A stretch of 64,000 nucleotides of DNA from JABMOV01 sp964344305 (GCA_964344305.1 CAYFMT010000011.1:1-64000), one strand, 5' to 3'. Numbered from the stretch's first letter, positions 45,646 to 54,854 are shown. The notes: a model not told the origin generated them from the letters alone. A program made the numbers and translations.

Positions 45646-46326
45646 TTAAAATCCACCAGTCTCCTTTGCAGAATTTATTATATTTTGAAACATATCATCG
45701 GTGATAAACTGTGGATTATACTCGCCCCCCATGGATATTATTTTTGAATAATATGATCGAAGGTGGTTTCTCGATCCCCTTGTGAGGTTGTCGTAAACAA
45801 ATTGAATATCTGAACTTTCTACTGATAAAGAAAGGTCCAGCAAATCATGAATGTCCAGGTCTTCAATAGTGGCACCAACTGTATACGCAGTTAAAAGACT
45901 GCTCGTACCTTCATTTACAAGTACTGAATACAGACTATCAAGAATAGGATTCGCAAAATCACCTGTCTCATCTGATATCACAGGATCCGGGATACCATAT
46001 TTATCAAGCAGTACTTTTACAGCCATCATATGTTTTTGTTCGCTGTATGCAATGTTTGAAAATATACGGATTGAATACATTTCATAAAATTCGAGGTATA
46101 CATCCCTGGCAAGTTTTTCCTCTTCCCTCATAAGTACAAGACCGTTGATCACGTCTGAGTTCAGACTATCTGATGGAGTCATTGAAAGCAGACTATCAAC
46201 AAACAGCAGGTAAGATTTGTCCATTGCTATATTATTGGATAGTCCCGAACTAGTACTGTTTTCACAACCAGTTAACACCATTAAAGCAAAAATCAAACTC
46301 AATATTAATTTAATTTTCTTTTTCAT
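45646..46326 (-). CDS. DUF2202 ferritin-like lipoprotein
   Basis: A protein of about 226 residues. Signal peptide ends in a lipobox (LTGCENS), so it is a lipoprotein. The mature part is a four-helix ferritin-like DUF2202 domain, with LMREEEKLARDVYLEFYEMY, IAYSEQKHMMAV and LTRGSRNHLRSY. The EExxxRD and ExxH pairs are the expected di-metal ligands. I start it at 46326, with AAGGGA upstream; the longer open frame overlaps the LTxxQ gene. Metal binding at the periplasmic face is inferred from the fold. Confidence 0.85.
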   Translation of the reverse strand: MKKKIKLILSLIFALMVLTGCENSTSSGLSNNIAMDKSYLLFVDSLLSMTPSDSLNSDVINGLVLMREEEKLARDVYLEFYEMYSIRIFSNIAYSEQKHMMAVKVLLDKYGIPDPVISDETGDFANPILDSLYSVLVNEGTSSLLTAYTVGATIEDLDIHDLLDLSLSVESSDIQFVYDNLTRGSRNHLRSYYSKIISMGGEYNPQFITDDMFQNIINSAKETGGF

Positions 46327-46384
46327 CTTATTATCCCTTATTTCGATAGCTACCGGATTAATCCGGCAGCTATTCTGATCTTGC

Positions 46385-46867
46385 TTATATTCCTCTACCT
46401 TGTCGCTTCCCACCTCTATTTCGGCCTGCTCCATCACCCGTGCAATCGCCCTGATCTCCAAATCCACCCTGGGCACCACGGCCATATCGACGACCATTTC
46501 CCATGGATCTACTATCGAATACAGTTTTTTGATCTTCTGTTAGCATGGCTCTCATTGCCATTCTGTTTTCAACTCGTCTCTTCTCAAGATCTGATTCCAT
46601 CGCTGAGATTTTCCCAAGTGTCACATCGATTGCGTTTTTATCCGGTGTTGCAGATTTCATCATCGCATGTAATTCTAATCGGAGAATCTTAATTTCAGAA
46701 CGAATCCTAATATTTTCTTTCTGGAATTGATCCCTCAATGCAGAATGAGCCTGCATCTGCTCGTTGGTCAGATTTAATCCATTGTCCCAGTTTTGATTTC
46801 TACCTGCACCTGTCAATGGTACAGACACCATAAGAAGGAGTGTAAGGATTAATGTTGAGTTTTTCAT
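46385..46867 (-). CDS. Spy/CpxP/ZraP-like LTxxQ periplasmic protein with Gly/Asp/Cys tail
   Basis: A 160-residue exported protein: signal peptide (about 1-21), LTNEQ (residues 33-37) starting a helical hairpin, then LTEDQ near residue 109, the paired LTxxQ motif of Spy, CpxP and ZraP chaperone-like stress proteins. A tail rich in Gly, Asp and Arg (GDQGDCTGDGAG) follows. AAGGA precedes the ATG. It lies between the barrel gene and the DUF2202 gene, in an operon behind a sigma-54 promoter. Function probably metal or misfolding stress, by family. Confidence 0.8.
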   Translation of the reverse strand: MKNSTLILTLLLMVSVPLTGAGRNQNWDNGLNLTNEQMQAHSALRDQFQKENIRIRSEIKILRLELHAMMKSATPDKNAIDVTLGKISAMESDLEKRRVENRMAMRAMLTEDQKTVFDSRSMGNGRRYGRGAQGGFGDQGDCTGDGAGRNRGGKRQGRGI

Positions 46868-46883
46868 GTGTGATTCCTTTCTG

Positions 46884-48044
46884 TTAATATTCTATTGACA
46901 GCCCAAATGAGTAGTAGAGCCCTTCCACATCATACAGACTGTTGTTTGATGAATTCTTTTGCCAGTTTATTTCTAAATTGCTTGAAAGTTTTTCAATGAT
47001 ACTATGAATGGGTAAGTACCAGTCCTTTGATATGGACAGTTGAATGTATTTACCCGAATCTCGCCGTGATGAATGGATAAGAATAGGTGATCCATTTTCA
47101 TCATATAAAAAATCATGTGCCAACATATCATACTGATACACTGAAACATCTGGGTAGTACCTATCATAATAACCATATGTCGCAACCAGATTCGAATACT
47201 TTGGAAGGAACCATGATATTCGCGATTTTCCCCAGGTTCCTTTCCAGGTATATGTATCGAGAATGGGACTATTAATCTCCATGGCCATTACCGGATCTGT
47301 CATCTTGGTAGAGTAAACATCCTTAGCTCCGAATTCAGCAGACATTCCAATGAATGTTGAAATGGATTGACTGAGACGAATCGATCCCTGCATCAAAGAA
47401 TTTGGATCGTGCAATAATGGTTTCATACCCTGATATAATTGTATTGGATTAAAATACTGAGCCCCAAATTTTGTTTGTATGAACAAGCTTGTCTTAGTGT
47501 AAAAAGATTTATGATAGGATAAGGATAATTGTTGATCCCTATCACTTGCTTCAGGTATGTCTATATAGTTTACCAGTTTTCCCTGGTATTGAATGTAAAT
47601 GGATTGTTGAGCAGAGTAATATTTTTTCCATTCGATATATGCGGTGATTTTATTCGAATCATATTGGAGGATATCTTCTTCGTAAAAGATACCTCTATAA
47701 TATATACCCCAGAAAAATTGGTTATTATCTTGACCCAGGTATCGGTATTGGAGCCCTGTTTCAACATCGTAACTATTGTATTGATCCAGGTTAAAAAATG
47801 TGGATTTATTTGCAGATATATATATTCTGCTATTTGGTGTGAATGGATTGTATAAACTGATTTCGCTGGATGTATAGTAAGCGTCTGGTAAAAGTCTGGA
47901 ATTATATAGATAATCCGATTTACCAATCCATGAATTTCCATAGATTGAAATATCACCCAGCTGTTGTGAAGCAACAAAACTAAAAAGTAGAATGAAATTG
48001 AGATGCCTCAATTTTCTGGTTTTTTTCTGTGTTGTGTTGTTCAT
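46884..48044 (-). CDS. outer-membrane beta-barrel-type protein
   Basis: A 386-residue protein with a signal peptide (about 1-27). The rest is rich in Tyr, Ser, Gln and Trp in alternating strand-like stretches, and ends in YSFGLSIEY, a C-terminal aromatic residue as in barrel assembly signals. No family recognised. It follows the Gly/Asp/Cys-rich secreted protein and precedes the LTxxQ gene by 16 bp. It could be the transport or surface component of the module. Confidence 0.6.
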   Translation of the reverse strand: MNNTTQKKTRKLRHLNFILLFSFVASQQLGDISIYGNSWIGKSDYLYNSRLLPDAYYTSSEISLYNPFTPNSRIYISANKSTFFNLDQYNSYDVETGLQYRYLGQDNNQFFWGIYYRGIFYEEDILQYDSNKITAYIEWKKYYSAQQSIYIQYQGKLVNYIDIPEASDRDQQLSLSYHKSFYTKTSLFIQTKFGAQYFNPIQLYQGMKPLLHDPNSLMQGSIRLSQSISTFIGMSAEFGAKDVYSTKMTDPVMAMEINSPILDTYTWKGTWGKSRISWFLPKYSNLVATYGYYDRYYPDVSVYQYDMLAHDFLYDENGSPILIHSSRRDSGKYIQLSISKDWYLPIHSIIEKLSSNLEINWQKNSSNNSLYDVEGLYYSFGLSIEY

Positions 48045-48055
48045 GGTTCTTACCT

Positions 48056-48090
48056 AAAAGAGGGTGACAGTTTCATAAACTGCCACCCTC
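48056..48090 (-). terminator. terminator or attenuator inside the operon
   Basis: Arms 48060-48073 and 48077-48090 pair (13 of 14 positions), followed on the minus strand by four T. It would let most transcripts stop after the secreted protein gene and fewer reach the barrel gene. Confidence 0.7.
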
Positions 48091-48102
48091 GGGTGAGCTC
48101 AA

Positions 48103-48558
48103 TTAGGAGGCGTTCATTATTCTTGTTTTTACTTTTTTAACCCCGACCGGCTGATCACAATCACCTGTGCCGGTTCCATCACCAGGACCATTTCCATTAC
48201 CTGGATTTCCATTTCCTCCATTGCCGCCTGTGTTTCCACCATTACCCCATTGGCCACCCTCGTTCTCTCCAGTTCCATCACAATCGCCAGTACCAGTTCC
48301 ATCACCAGGCCCATTGTTTGCACCATATTGATTACCAGAACCGTCCATTGGAGCGACATAATCTTCATCGAATGCATTGGGGATTCCGTCTCCATCAGCA
48401 TCAGGGGCGAAATCATTAAATCCATCACCATTTTCATCTACATAAATACCCACACCGCCAAAACCGTTTCCATTTTGATTTTGCGCTGGTGCCTGATTCA
48501 TTGTAAACAGAATGCCTAATCCCAGTAAGACTGTTAAATTCCGTGTAATATTCTTCAT
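48103..48558 (-). CDS. Gly/Asp/Cys-rich secreted protein with calcium-loop-like repeats
   Basis: A protein of about 151 residues. After a signal peptide (about 1-26) come DENGDGFNDFAPDADGDG, acidic loops like thrombospondin type 3/EF-hand calcium repeats. A low-complexity Gly/Asn region follows, in which NGPGDGTGTGDCD occurs twice, each copy with one Cys. I start it at 48558, where GAGGAA lies just upstream. It is the first gene behind the best sigma-54 promoter in the window. Calcium or metal binding is inferred from composition only. Confidence 0.75.
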   Translation of the reverse strand: MKNITRNLTVLLGLGILFTMNQAPAQNQNGNGFGGVGIYVDENGDGFNDFAPDADGDGIPNAFDEDYVAPMDGSGNQYGANNGPGDGTGTGDCDGTGENEGGQWGNGGNTGGNGGNGNPGNGNGPGDGTGTGDCDQPVGVKKVKTRIMNAS

Positions 48559-48594
48559 TTTCTTCCTCATTGTTTTTGATTTTCACAAAGAAGT

Positions 48595-48610
48595 GGCAAG
48601 GGATATGCCA
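48595..48610 (-). promoter_or_regulatory. sigma-54 (-24/-12) promoter
   Basis: On the minus strand TGGCATATCCCTTGCC: -24 GG and -12 GC are exactly ten bases apart, with TTGC matching the consensus. The start of the secreted protein gene is 38 bases from the GC. The neighbouring gene is an NtrC-family activator. Confidence 0.8.
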
Positions 48611-48710
48611 AAAGTAACGAAGAAAATGGCGAATTTCCTTATATACTAATATTGCTGATTATAGAGCACCAGATGGCCTGAAATAATATTTGAAACAAAA
48701 AGCAGAAAAT

Positions 48711-48743
48711 CGACAAATTTGTCGAAAGACGTCAAATTTGTAA
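48711..48743. promoter_or_regulatory. tandem activator sites (upstream activating sequences)
   Basis: CGACAAATTTGTCG (48711-48724) is a perfect 14-bp palindrome. A second, partly conserved copy CGTCAAATTTGTAA starts at 48730, 19 bp further, about two helix turns. They lie roughly 100-150 bp upstream of the promoter at 48595, the normal place for sites of NtrC-type regulators. Confidence 0.65.
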
Positions 48744-48745
48744 GT

Positions 48746-50080
48746 TTATTTTAAATCATATTTTGCAAGTTTATATCTCAATACCCGTTCGCTGATACCC
48801 AGATTTCTTGCACATGCGCTCTGATTGCCATTGGTTTTCGTTATCTCGTTGAGTATCATATCCCGTTCCAGTTCAGTAACCGCTTGATTCAGTGAACCAG
48901 CAGAAAAGTACCCATTTTCTGATATGCTTAAATTTAAATCAGCCTTGTTAATAGTGGTTTTCTCTGCCAGCAGGGCTGCTCGCTCAATTATATTCTTTAA
49001 TTCCCGAATATTCCCTGGAAATGCATAATCTTTCAGAGTCTCTAATGTTTCAGATGAAAAATGCATTTTGCCAAGATTATCCCGGTCGCAAACCGTCTCT
49101 AAAAAATAGTGTGCTAAAGGTTCGATATCATCTTTTCTGTTTTTTAATGGAGGAATCTTAATATGGATTACATTCAAACGATAAAGCAAGTCTTCTCGAA
49201 ACTCACCTTTTTCCACAGCATGATCGAGATCAATATTGGTAGCGGCAACAATTCTAACATCACTCTCTATAGGTATATTGCTGCCAACCTTTTCAAATAT
49301 TCCATCCTGAAGAAAACGTAACAGTTTTACCTGCATCTGTAGTGGTAAATCCCCTATTTCATCCAGAAAAAGTGTAGATTGGTTTGCCTTTTCAAATCTT
49401 CCTTTTCTATCACTGTCAGCACCCGTGAATGCTCCCTTAACGTGACCGAATAATTCGCTTTCAATTAGATTACTCGGAAGTGCAGCGCAGTTAACAACGA
49501 CCATGGGGTTGCTGTTTCGGTTGGATTCCTGATGGATTCTGTGTGCAAACACTTCTTTCCCCGTACCTGTGTCTCCTGTGATCAAAACAGTGGCTTTGCT
49601 ATTTGCTATTTTCCGGATTTGTTGAAACAGGCGTTTCATCTCCGGATCGTGTACAATAAAACCTTCTCCAGCAGTACCAGTATCGTCTTCATATTCTCCA
49701 GAGTCACTTTTCCTTTTCTGACCAAGGTACTTTTCTATGGCATGAAGTTGATCCTCCAGGGTCGTGAGGTTTACAGGCTTTGTTAAGAAGTCCCATGCAC
49801 CATCACGCATGGCTTTCACTGCAATATCGATGGTGCCAAAGGCCGTCATAAGGATTACAACAATTGAGGGATGCCTTGATGAGATTTCATTTAGCAGGTC
49901 ACTACCTGTCATATATGGCATTTTGTAATCTGTGAGCACCACATCAACCGGATTAGAATACAAGAAATTGAGTGCTTTTTGGGCAGATTCAGCTGTATAT
50001 GGAGTATGACCAACATCCTGAACGAATCCTGCCAATGCTTCACGTTGATTTTTTTCATCATCAACAATCAGAATATTCAT
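48746..50080 (-). CDS. sigma-54-dependent response regulator, NtrC family
   Basis: A 444-residue activator. Receiver domain (1-118) with Asp51 in LTDYKMP. AAA+ domain with the P-loop GDTGTGKE (about 169-176) and GAFTGA (216-221), the loop that contacts sigma-54. The C-terminal Fis-type HTH (about 400-444) contains NQSACARNLGISERVLRYKL. It should activate promoters of the -24/-12 type, two of which flank this locus. It overlaps the sensor kinase gene by ATGA; its own DNA sites start three bases after its stop. Confidence 0.96.
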   Translation of the reverse strand: MNILIVDDEKNQREALAGFVQDVGHTPYTAESAQKALNFLYSNPVDVVLTDYKMPYMTGSDLLNEISSRHPSIVVILMTAFGTIDIAVKAMRDGAWDFLTKPVNLTTLEDQLHAIEKYLGQKRKSDSGEYEDDTGTAGEGFIVHDPEMKRLFQQIRKIANSKATVLITGDTGTGKEVFAHRIHQESNRNSNPMVVVNCAALPSNLIESELFGHVKGAFTGADSDRKGRFEKANQSTLFLDEIGDLPLQMQVKLLRFLQDGIFEKVGSNIPIESDVRIVAATNIDLDHAVEKGEFREDLLYRLNVIHIKIPPLKNRKDDIEPLAHYFLETVCDRDNLGKMHFSSETLETLKDYAFPGNIRELKNIIERAALLAEKTTINKADLNLSISENGYFSAGSLNQAVTELERDMILNEITKTNGNQSACARNLGISERVLRYKLAKYDLK

Positions 50081-51765
50081 ACTCTACCTCTTGGTAATGT
50101 TATTGTAAATGTTGATCCCTTATCAGGAACACTATCAATTGTAATTGATCCACCATGATCTGCAACGATCTTTTGTGTAATTGATAATCCAACACCCGTT
50201 CCCATATCTTTTGTTGTATAGTAAAGATCAAAAACACGATCCAGAGATTCCTTATCAATACCTGTACCTTCATCTGATACAGAGATAAGAATCTCATTTT
50301 CCTTGTCATCAACATTTAATTGAATTTTACCCCCCTGCGTGCTTGCTTCTATTGCATTTTTAACAATATTCATCAACGCCTGCTTCATATAATTAGGGTC
50401 CGCATGGATGGATATAGATTCATTACCGCCTCTTTCGAAATGCAAACCTTTTTCAATCGCAATACCTTCTAATATCGAAATCACTTCTGTTACAATTCTT
50501 TGAATATCAATGGTTGACATCTCCAATGGTGTTGGACGCGCATAGCTTAAAAAGTCCTCAAGTGTTTGATCGATCCTCTGAATCTCTTCTATTACGGATC
50601 TTGATAATTCATACCTCGAAAGATTTGTCCCGTCTTTTTTGAGATTTCGGTTGAGACGCTGTACCTGAATCCCAATCGCATTTAATGGGTTTCTGATCTC
50701 ATGAGCAATGCCTGCGGCAAGTTTTCCCATGGCGACCTGTTTTTCCTGTACGTGCAACACCCTGTGCAATTCTTCCACTTCCCCTTCTATCCGTATTTTT
50801 TCCTGCTTCAGCAACGCAACATTCTGTCGTGAAATAAAAAAGAAGAATAACAGGAAAACAGCTATGGTAAAAAGTGTACTACGGATAATGATCTGTGACA
50901 TAACTTTTGATTTTAACTCATTGTAATGGTCTGTCGAAAATCCGGTATATAGATTGATAGATACATCTGAGAGTTGTAGAACATTCATAATCTCGATATA
51001 TGTTTCATTATTGCGTATAACCAGGAACGCATTTTCATGAAATGCTTCAATAATTTCTTTTTCTTCAGAAACGCTCAACAATGATTTTGAATACAATTGA
51101 TCATTTCCATCCTCTGGCGCAAGCAATATGTAGGATATCCCTTCTACATTCAGCATCTCATTTAAGGTACTATTCAAACTTGTGCTGATTTTGAACTGTT
51201 TTTCTGCTTCTATCGACAAATGACATGCAATAACCCCACCTAATGATCGTCGAATTGACACCACAAAACGATATTCATTTTCTATATAATTATCTCTCCA
51301 GGGATTTTGTCCGGTTCCAAAAATCAGAGTATCCACTTCTCCATTAAAAATGGGTTCCAGTCTCCGCACAAATCCATATCTTCTACCTCTTCCGCGATTA
51401 TTTCGACTATTATCCTGTGTGCTAAATACTGTTTCAGCTTTTTCATTGAAAATGGTGGCCTGGAAAATTGAACTTTTCCTTGCCAGTTCTAACAACCTAT
51501 CCTCGGTCAAAATTCCTTCTAAATCCAATTGATTGATGATGTTCAAAAAATCAAAGGCTCGCTGAGTATATACCTTTTTAATCTCTTCAGAAAATCTTAA
51601 TTGCTGTTGTCCACTATTGCGAATGACCGTTCCGGTGGCATGTGCCTGATCCCTTAGCAAATGTAATAATTCACTTTTCTGCGTATTGTAGTCGAATACT
51701 CCATTGATAATAATGAGTAACAACAATATGACATAAAGAACGAGATATCCAATTTTGCGTGCCAT
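50077..51765 (-). CDS. membrane sensor histidine kinase, ZraS/NtrB-like
   Basis: A 562-residue kinase. Two membrane segments (about 5-22 and 290-312) enclose an extracytoplasmic sensor of some 265 residues with no recognised fold. The cytoplasmic part has KLAAGIAHEIRNPLNAIG (phospho-His near 355) and HATPase_c with DEGTGIDKESLDRVFDLYYTTK, the NtrB/ZraS-like class. It is cotranslated with the NtrC-type regulator, so the pair is a two-component system that senses an envelope signal. Confidence 0.94.
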   Translation of the reverse strand: MARKIGYLVLYVILLLLIIINGVFDYNTQKSELLHLLRDQAHATGTVIRNSGQQQLRFSEEIKKVYTQRAFDFLNIINQLDLEGILTEDRLLELARKSSIFQATIFNEKAETVFSTQDNSRNNRGRGRRYGFVRRLEPIFNGEVDTLIFGTGQNPWRDNYIENEYRFVVSIRRSLGGVIACHLSIEAEKQFKISTSLNSTLNEMLNVEGISYILLAPEDGNDQLYSKSLLSVSEEKEIIEAFHENAFLVIRNNETYIEIMNVLQLSDVSINLYTGFSTDHYNELKSKVMSQIIIRSTLFTIAVFLLFFFFISRQNVALLKQEKIRIEGEVEELHRVLHVQEKQVAMGKLAAGIAHEIRNPLNAIGIQVQRLNRNLKKDGTNLSRYELSRSVIEEIQRIDQTLEDFLSYARPTPLEMSTIDIQRIVTEVISILEGIAIEKGLHFERGGNESISIHADPNYMKQALMNIVKNAIEASTQGGKIQLNVDDKENEILISVSDEGTGIDKESLDRVFDLYYTTKDMGTGVGLSITQKIVADHGGSITIDSVPDKGSTFTITLPRGRV

Positions 51766-51847
51766 TTTTCTGGATCTTATCTTAGTTGTGAGTAAAAATT
51801 ATTTAATGATAATTTTAGTAAAGTGACATTGCAATTTATCATATGTA

Positions 51848-53254
51848 TCACCATAATCGTGACATGATAAACAGGACGATGATTGACATAATGAATATCT
51901 TCCACCCCGCCTTCATGTAGTCTGCCGGTTTCACCAATCCGCTGGAATGAATGATCATACAGGTAGGAGATGCAACAACTGTCAGGTAGGCAAAAGCCGA
52001 TGCAATGGCAGTGGAAAATCCAATGAGGATTGGATCTCCACCCATATTCAAGACTATGGGGCCTATAACTGCAATGGTGGCTGCATTGCTCAAAAGATTT
52101 GTTAGAGTACCAGTCAACACGACAGAAATCATCCAACGCAAAATATCGACATTGTCAGTCAACCCCTTCAGAAGATCAATGGCATGGGTAGCCACCCACA
52201 ACGCCGCACCCGTATTCTTCATTTGCAGTCCAATGGAAACAGCAGCCCCAAAAAGCAGGATAACTCCCCAGTTTGTGTTGCGATTAATCTGATCCCATTC
52301 AATCAAACCAAATACCAGGTAAGCTACTACGCCCATGATAGCAACAATACCAAGCCCAAAGATGGGACTGAGGAATACCCACCCAAGAAAGACAAGAATA
52401 AAGATGAATATGGCTGAAATCTCTTTCCGTGTCATTGGGCCCTGTTTTGCCACTTGAACCGTCAACTTCCGAACTGCAGTATCGAGGATTTTATGGTTGG
52501 GTCGAAACGTAAACCAAAGGATCAAAACCGCCAGGGGAATCTCCACAAGAAGCACAGGATACGCGTGCATCATCCAGTCAATATAGGAAATATTCCCAAC
52601 CCCGAATTCCTTCCAGTAATCGATCATGATGACGTTTCGTCCACCGCCAGATGGGGTTCCAATGGATCCCATGGCGCTACCATAGGCAATGGAGAAAAGA
52701 ATCAGGGGAGCGAGATTTCCGGCTTTTTTGGGGTCAGGAAATGTCCCGCGGATTAATGTAAGCCCTACCGGCATCATCATAGCTGTCACTGTGTGTTCAC
52801 CAATGAAGGACGAGAGAAACGAGGATATAGCCACGAATCCAAGAACGATTTTCCACGTTTTATTTCCTGTGACCTTGATAATCCCCAGCGCCAGCCGTGT
52901 ATCCAATCCCTGGGAAACAATGGCCACTGCCAGCATGAGTGAACCGATGATAAAAAATGTCGCATCACTTGTAAAGGAAGATGCCACATCATTGGGAGTA
53001 TCGATACCAAGTACGACCTGAAGGATGAGAATGAGCATGGCAACAGCAGGCAATGGGATGGGTTCAAAAACAATTAGAAAAATGGAAGAAACAACAATGA
53101 TGAGAGTACGATATCCTTCCAGGGAAATATCCCCTGGAGTGGGAAGAAAATACATGACCGTTCCAATAATAATGGCAACCAGAAGCCATCGTTTCTGCGT
53201 TAGCCAAAATAGGATGTCTGTGATAAAGTTGATGGATTCCCCGCTATTTAACAA
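51848..53254 (-). CDS. SLC13/DASS family sodium-coupled anion transporter
   Basis: A membrane transporter of about 468 residues with eleven or more helices. SLLSNAATIAVIGPIVL (the SNT-type substrate and Na+ loop) and GSIGTPSGGGRNVIMI mark the divalent anion/Na+ symporter family (dicarboxylates, sulfate, citrate). The substrate is not resolved. No ATG is present near the beginning; I use the TTG at 53254, which overlaps the stress-protein stop. A longer TTG start at 53320 would overlap that gene by 77 bp. Confidence 0.88.
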   Translation of the reverse strand: MLNSGESINFITDILFWLTQKRWLLVAIIIGTVMYFLPTPGDISLEGYRTLIIVVSSIFLIVFEPIPLPAVAMLILILQVVLGIDTPNDVASSFTSDATFFIIGSLMLAVAIVSQGLDTRLALGIIKVTGNKTWKIVLGFVAISSFLSSFIGEHTVTAMMMPVGLTLIRGTFPDPKKAGNLAPLILFSIAYGSAMGSIGTPSGGGRNVIMIDYWKEFGVGNISYIDWMMHAYPVLLVEIPLAVLILWFTFRPNHKILDTAVRKLTVQVAKQGPMTRKEISAIFIFILVFLGWVFLSPIFGLGIVAIMGVVAYLVFGLIEWDQINRNTNWGVILLFGAAVSIGLQMKNTGAALWVATHAIDLLKGLTDNVDILRWMISVVLTGTLTNLLSNAATIAVIGPIVLNMGGDPILIGFSTAIASAFAYLTVVASPTCMIIHSSGLVKPADYMKAGWKIFIMSIIVLFIMSRLW

Positions 53255-54128
53255 TGAGAATTGGACAAGTACATCCCTCCAGGACACGTGCGGGTTTATT
53301 GCCCTTGAAAAAAGCCACAATGGGGTTTTTCTCTGACATACCCATGATAATAATATGATCGTCCCCTGCCATTTCCTTTATAACCCTGTCAGCCTGCCCA
53401 ACCTTGAAATAAACGCTTCCCTTGTGTCCAGTGCGATTTAGAAATGACTCCGCCCATCGTACAGCAGTTTTATACCCCTCACCAAAAGCCTCTTTCTTCG
53501 ATACGCAAAGAATATCTATGGGAATTTCAAGGGCATCCGCCACCCTTACAGAATATTTCACAGCACGCTTTGTTCGACGGGAATCATTGACAGGAAGAAG
53601 AATTCGGTAGTCTTTTTGTATATCAAACTGATTTACGACAAAGATGGTGCTGTCAATGAATTGGATCAATTCATAAGCCATACGACGCTGTTGACTTCCA
53701 CCAATAATGGTTACATCAGCATCATTTCGTCTGACTTCTTTTCGCAGTTCTGAAATAATTTCTCCATGACGAAGGATCAGTTTCACTTCGCTGCAAACGG
53801 TTCCTGCAAGAATCAGCTTGTATCGTGATCCACCGGTTGAAATCAATCTATTTTTCCGAAAACCTGTTTCTATGGAAGTCGGAGTGATATAATTGTTATC
53901 TGCAAGGAAATTGTAAGCCCATTCCAACACCTCAACTCCGGGGCGTTCCAGGTCCCATTTTTCAAGGTTTTCCTGGGCAAGTTGAACGCTATGGGATGAA
54001 AGACTGCGAATTTGCTCTCCCACATAGACGATGGTGACTTCCGCACCGGTTTTTTTTGCGATTTGCATCCCGGCTCTTAACGTGGGTTCAGAATACTCAA
54101 TACTACCGACTGCAATAATGTATCTCAT
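53244..54128 (-). CDS. tandem universal stress protein (UspA) domains
   Basis: A 294-residue protein with two UspA domains (about 1-145 and 150-294). The first carries VYVGEQ and an IGGSQQRR segment; the second has ILLPVNDSRRTKRAVKY and IIMGMSEKNPI, with the ATP-loop-like GxSxxNP. Such proteins tune stress or transport. Its gene overlaps the SLC13 transporter gene, which suggests regulation of that transporter. Confidence 0.9.
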   Translation of the reverse strand: MRYIIAVGSIEYSEPTLRAGMQIAKKTGAEVTIVYVGEQIRSLSSHSVQLAQENLEKWDLERPGVEVLEWAYNFLADNNYITPTSIETGFRKNRLISTGGSRYKLILAGTVCSEVKLILRHGEIISELRKEVRRNDADVTIIGGSQQRRMAYELIQFIDSTIFVVNQFDIQKDYRILLPVNDSRRTKRAVKYSVRVADALEIPIDILCVSKKEAFGEGYKTAVRWAESFLNRTGHKGSVYFKVGQADRVIKEMAGDDHIIIMGMSEKNPIVAFFKGNKPARVLEGCTCPILIVK

Positions 54129-54181
54129 AAGTTCTCACTCAATCCTGAATCATCCATTGTTAAATATAGTAAATATGTAGA

Positions 54182-54853
54182 TCAGGTTTCAGTCTTTCCC
54201 ATTACTGATTTATGGAACAACTTATAAATGGAAAGACCTTCATCTATAAATGACTGAATCATGTCTGGCTTTATTCGTTTTCCAGATCGATAGAAAACCA
54301 ATGTGTCCCCTGCACCCTCCGTACTTACCTTTCCAATGGATACATAGTGATCCATGATGGTCTGGGTAAACAGGTTTTTAATCTTGTCAACTTCTTTGCC
54401 ACGGAGAAGAAACTGTTTTGAAAATTCAGGATGGGACTCTATTTCAATATCCTGATACCCAAAAGCCTTTCCTATTCTATGAAAAATATGCTCGGGGCGA
54501 AGGGAAAATGCCGATACATGAATTTCTGGAGAAACAATATAAAATACCGATTGTCGATGAGTATGGGAATCCTTTCCCGCACCCGTAGTGTATTCATAGC
54601 CAAACAATCCCAATTCTAATCCCTGGGATGATCCAAAAATATGGTTCTTGATCTTTTTTGAATGTCCCTGCGAAAACAGGTGGAAGGATTGAAATCTATC
54701 CAGGTGAGATTTGTCTCCTTTTTTCAGGTAATTGAATCCCATTTCTTCAGCAATGGATGCCAGTGCTTCAGAGCGTTTGTTTTCTAGAACAACCATCCAA
54801 ACTACGAAACAGCCAATGGCAACAATTCCCAGAACGATCCATGCTATGGTCAT
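54182..54853 (-). CDS. uncharacterised single-pass membrane protein
   Basis: A 223-residue protein with one N-terminal membrane helix (about 3-24) and a soluble domain. A pattern I recall from an unnamed family is visible: LGLFGYEYTTGAGKDSHTHRQ, then FSLRPEHIF, GYQDIEIESHPEFSKQFLLRG. No function is known. I start it at the ATG at 54853 with AGGAG upstream (spacing 11). It follows the epimerase-like gene by one base. Confidence 0.65.
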   Translation of the reverse strand: MTIAWIVLGIVAIGCFVVWMVVLENKRSEALASIAEEMGFNYLKKGDKSHLDRFQSFHLFSQGHSKKIKNHIFGSSQGLELGLFGYEYTTGAGKDSHTHRQSVFYIVSPEIHVSAFSLRPEHIFHRIGKAFGYQDIEIESHPEFSKQFLLRGKEVDKIKNLFTQTIMDHYVSIGKVSTEGAGDTLVFYRSGKRIKPDMIQSFIDEGLSIYKLFHKSVMGKTET

Positions 54854-54854
54854 G

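Noticed and set aside
46327..46497. N-terminal extension of the DUF2202 protein
   Set aside because: It overlaps the LTxxQ gene out of frame; the lipoprotein signal begins at 46326.
53255..53320. Longer SLC13 transporter start at TTG 53320
   Set aside because: It would overlap the stress-protein gene by 77 bp without a ribosome binding site; the shorter TTG start at 53254 gives a normal N-terminus.
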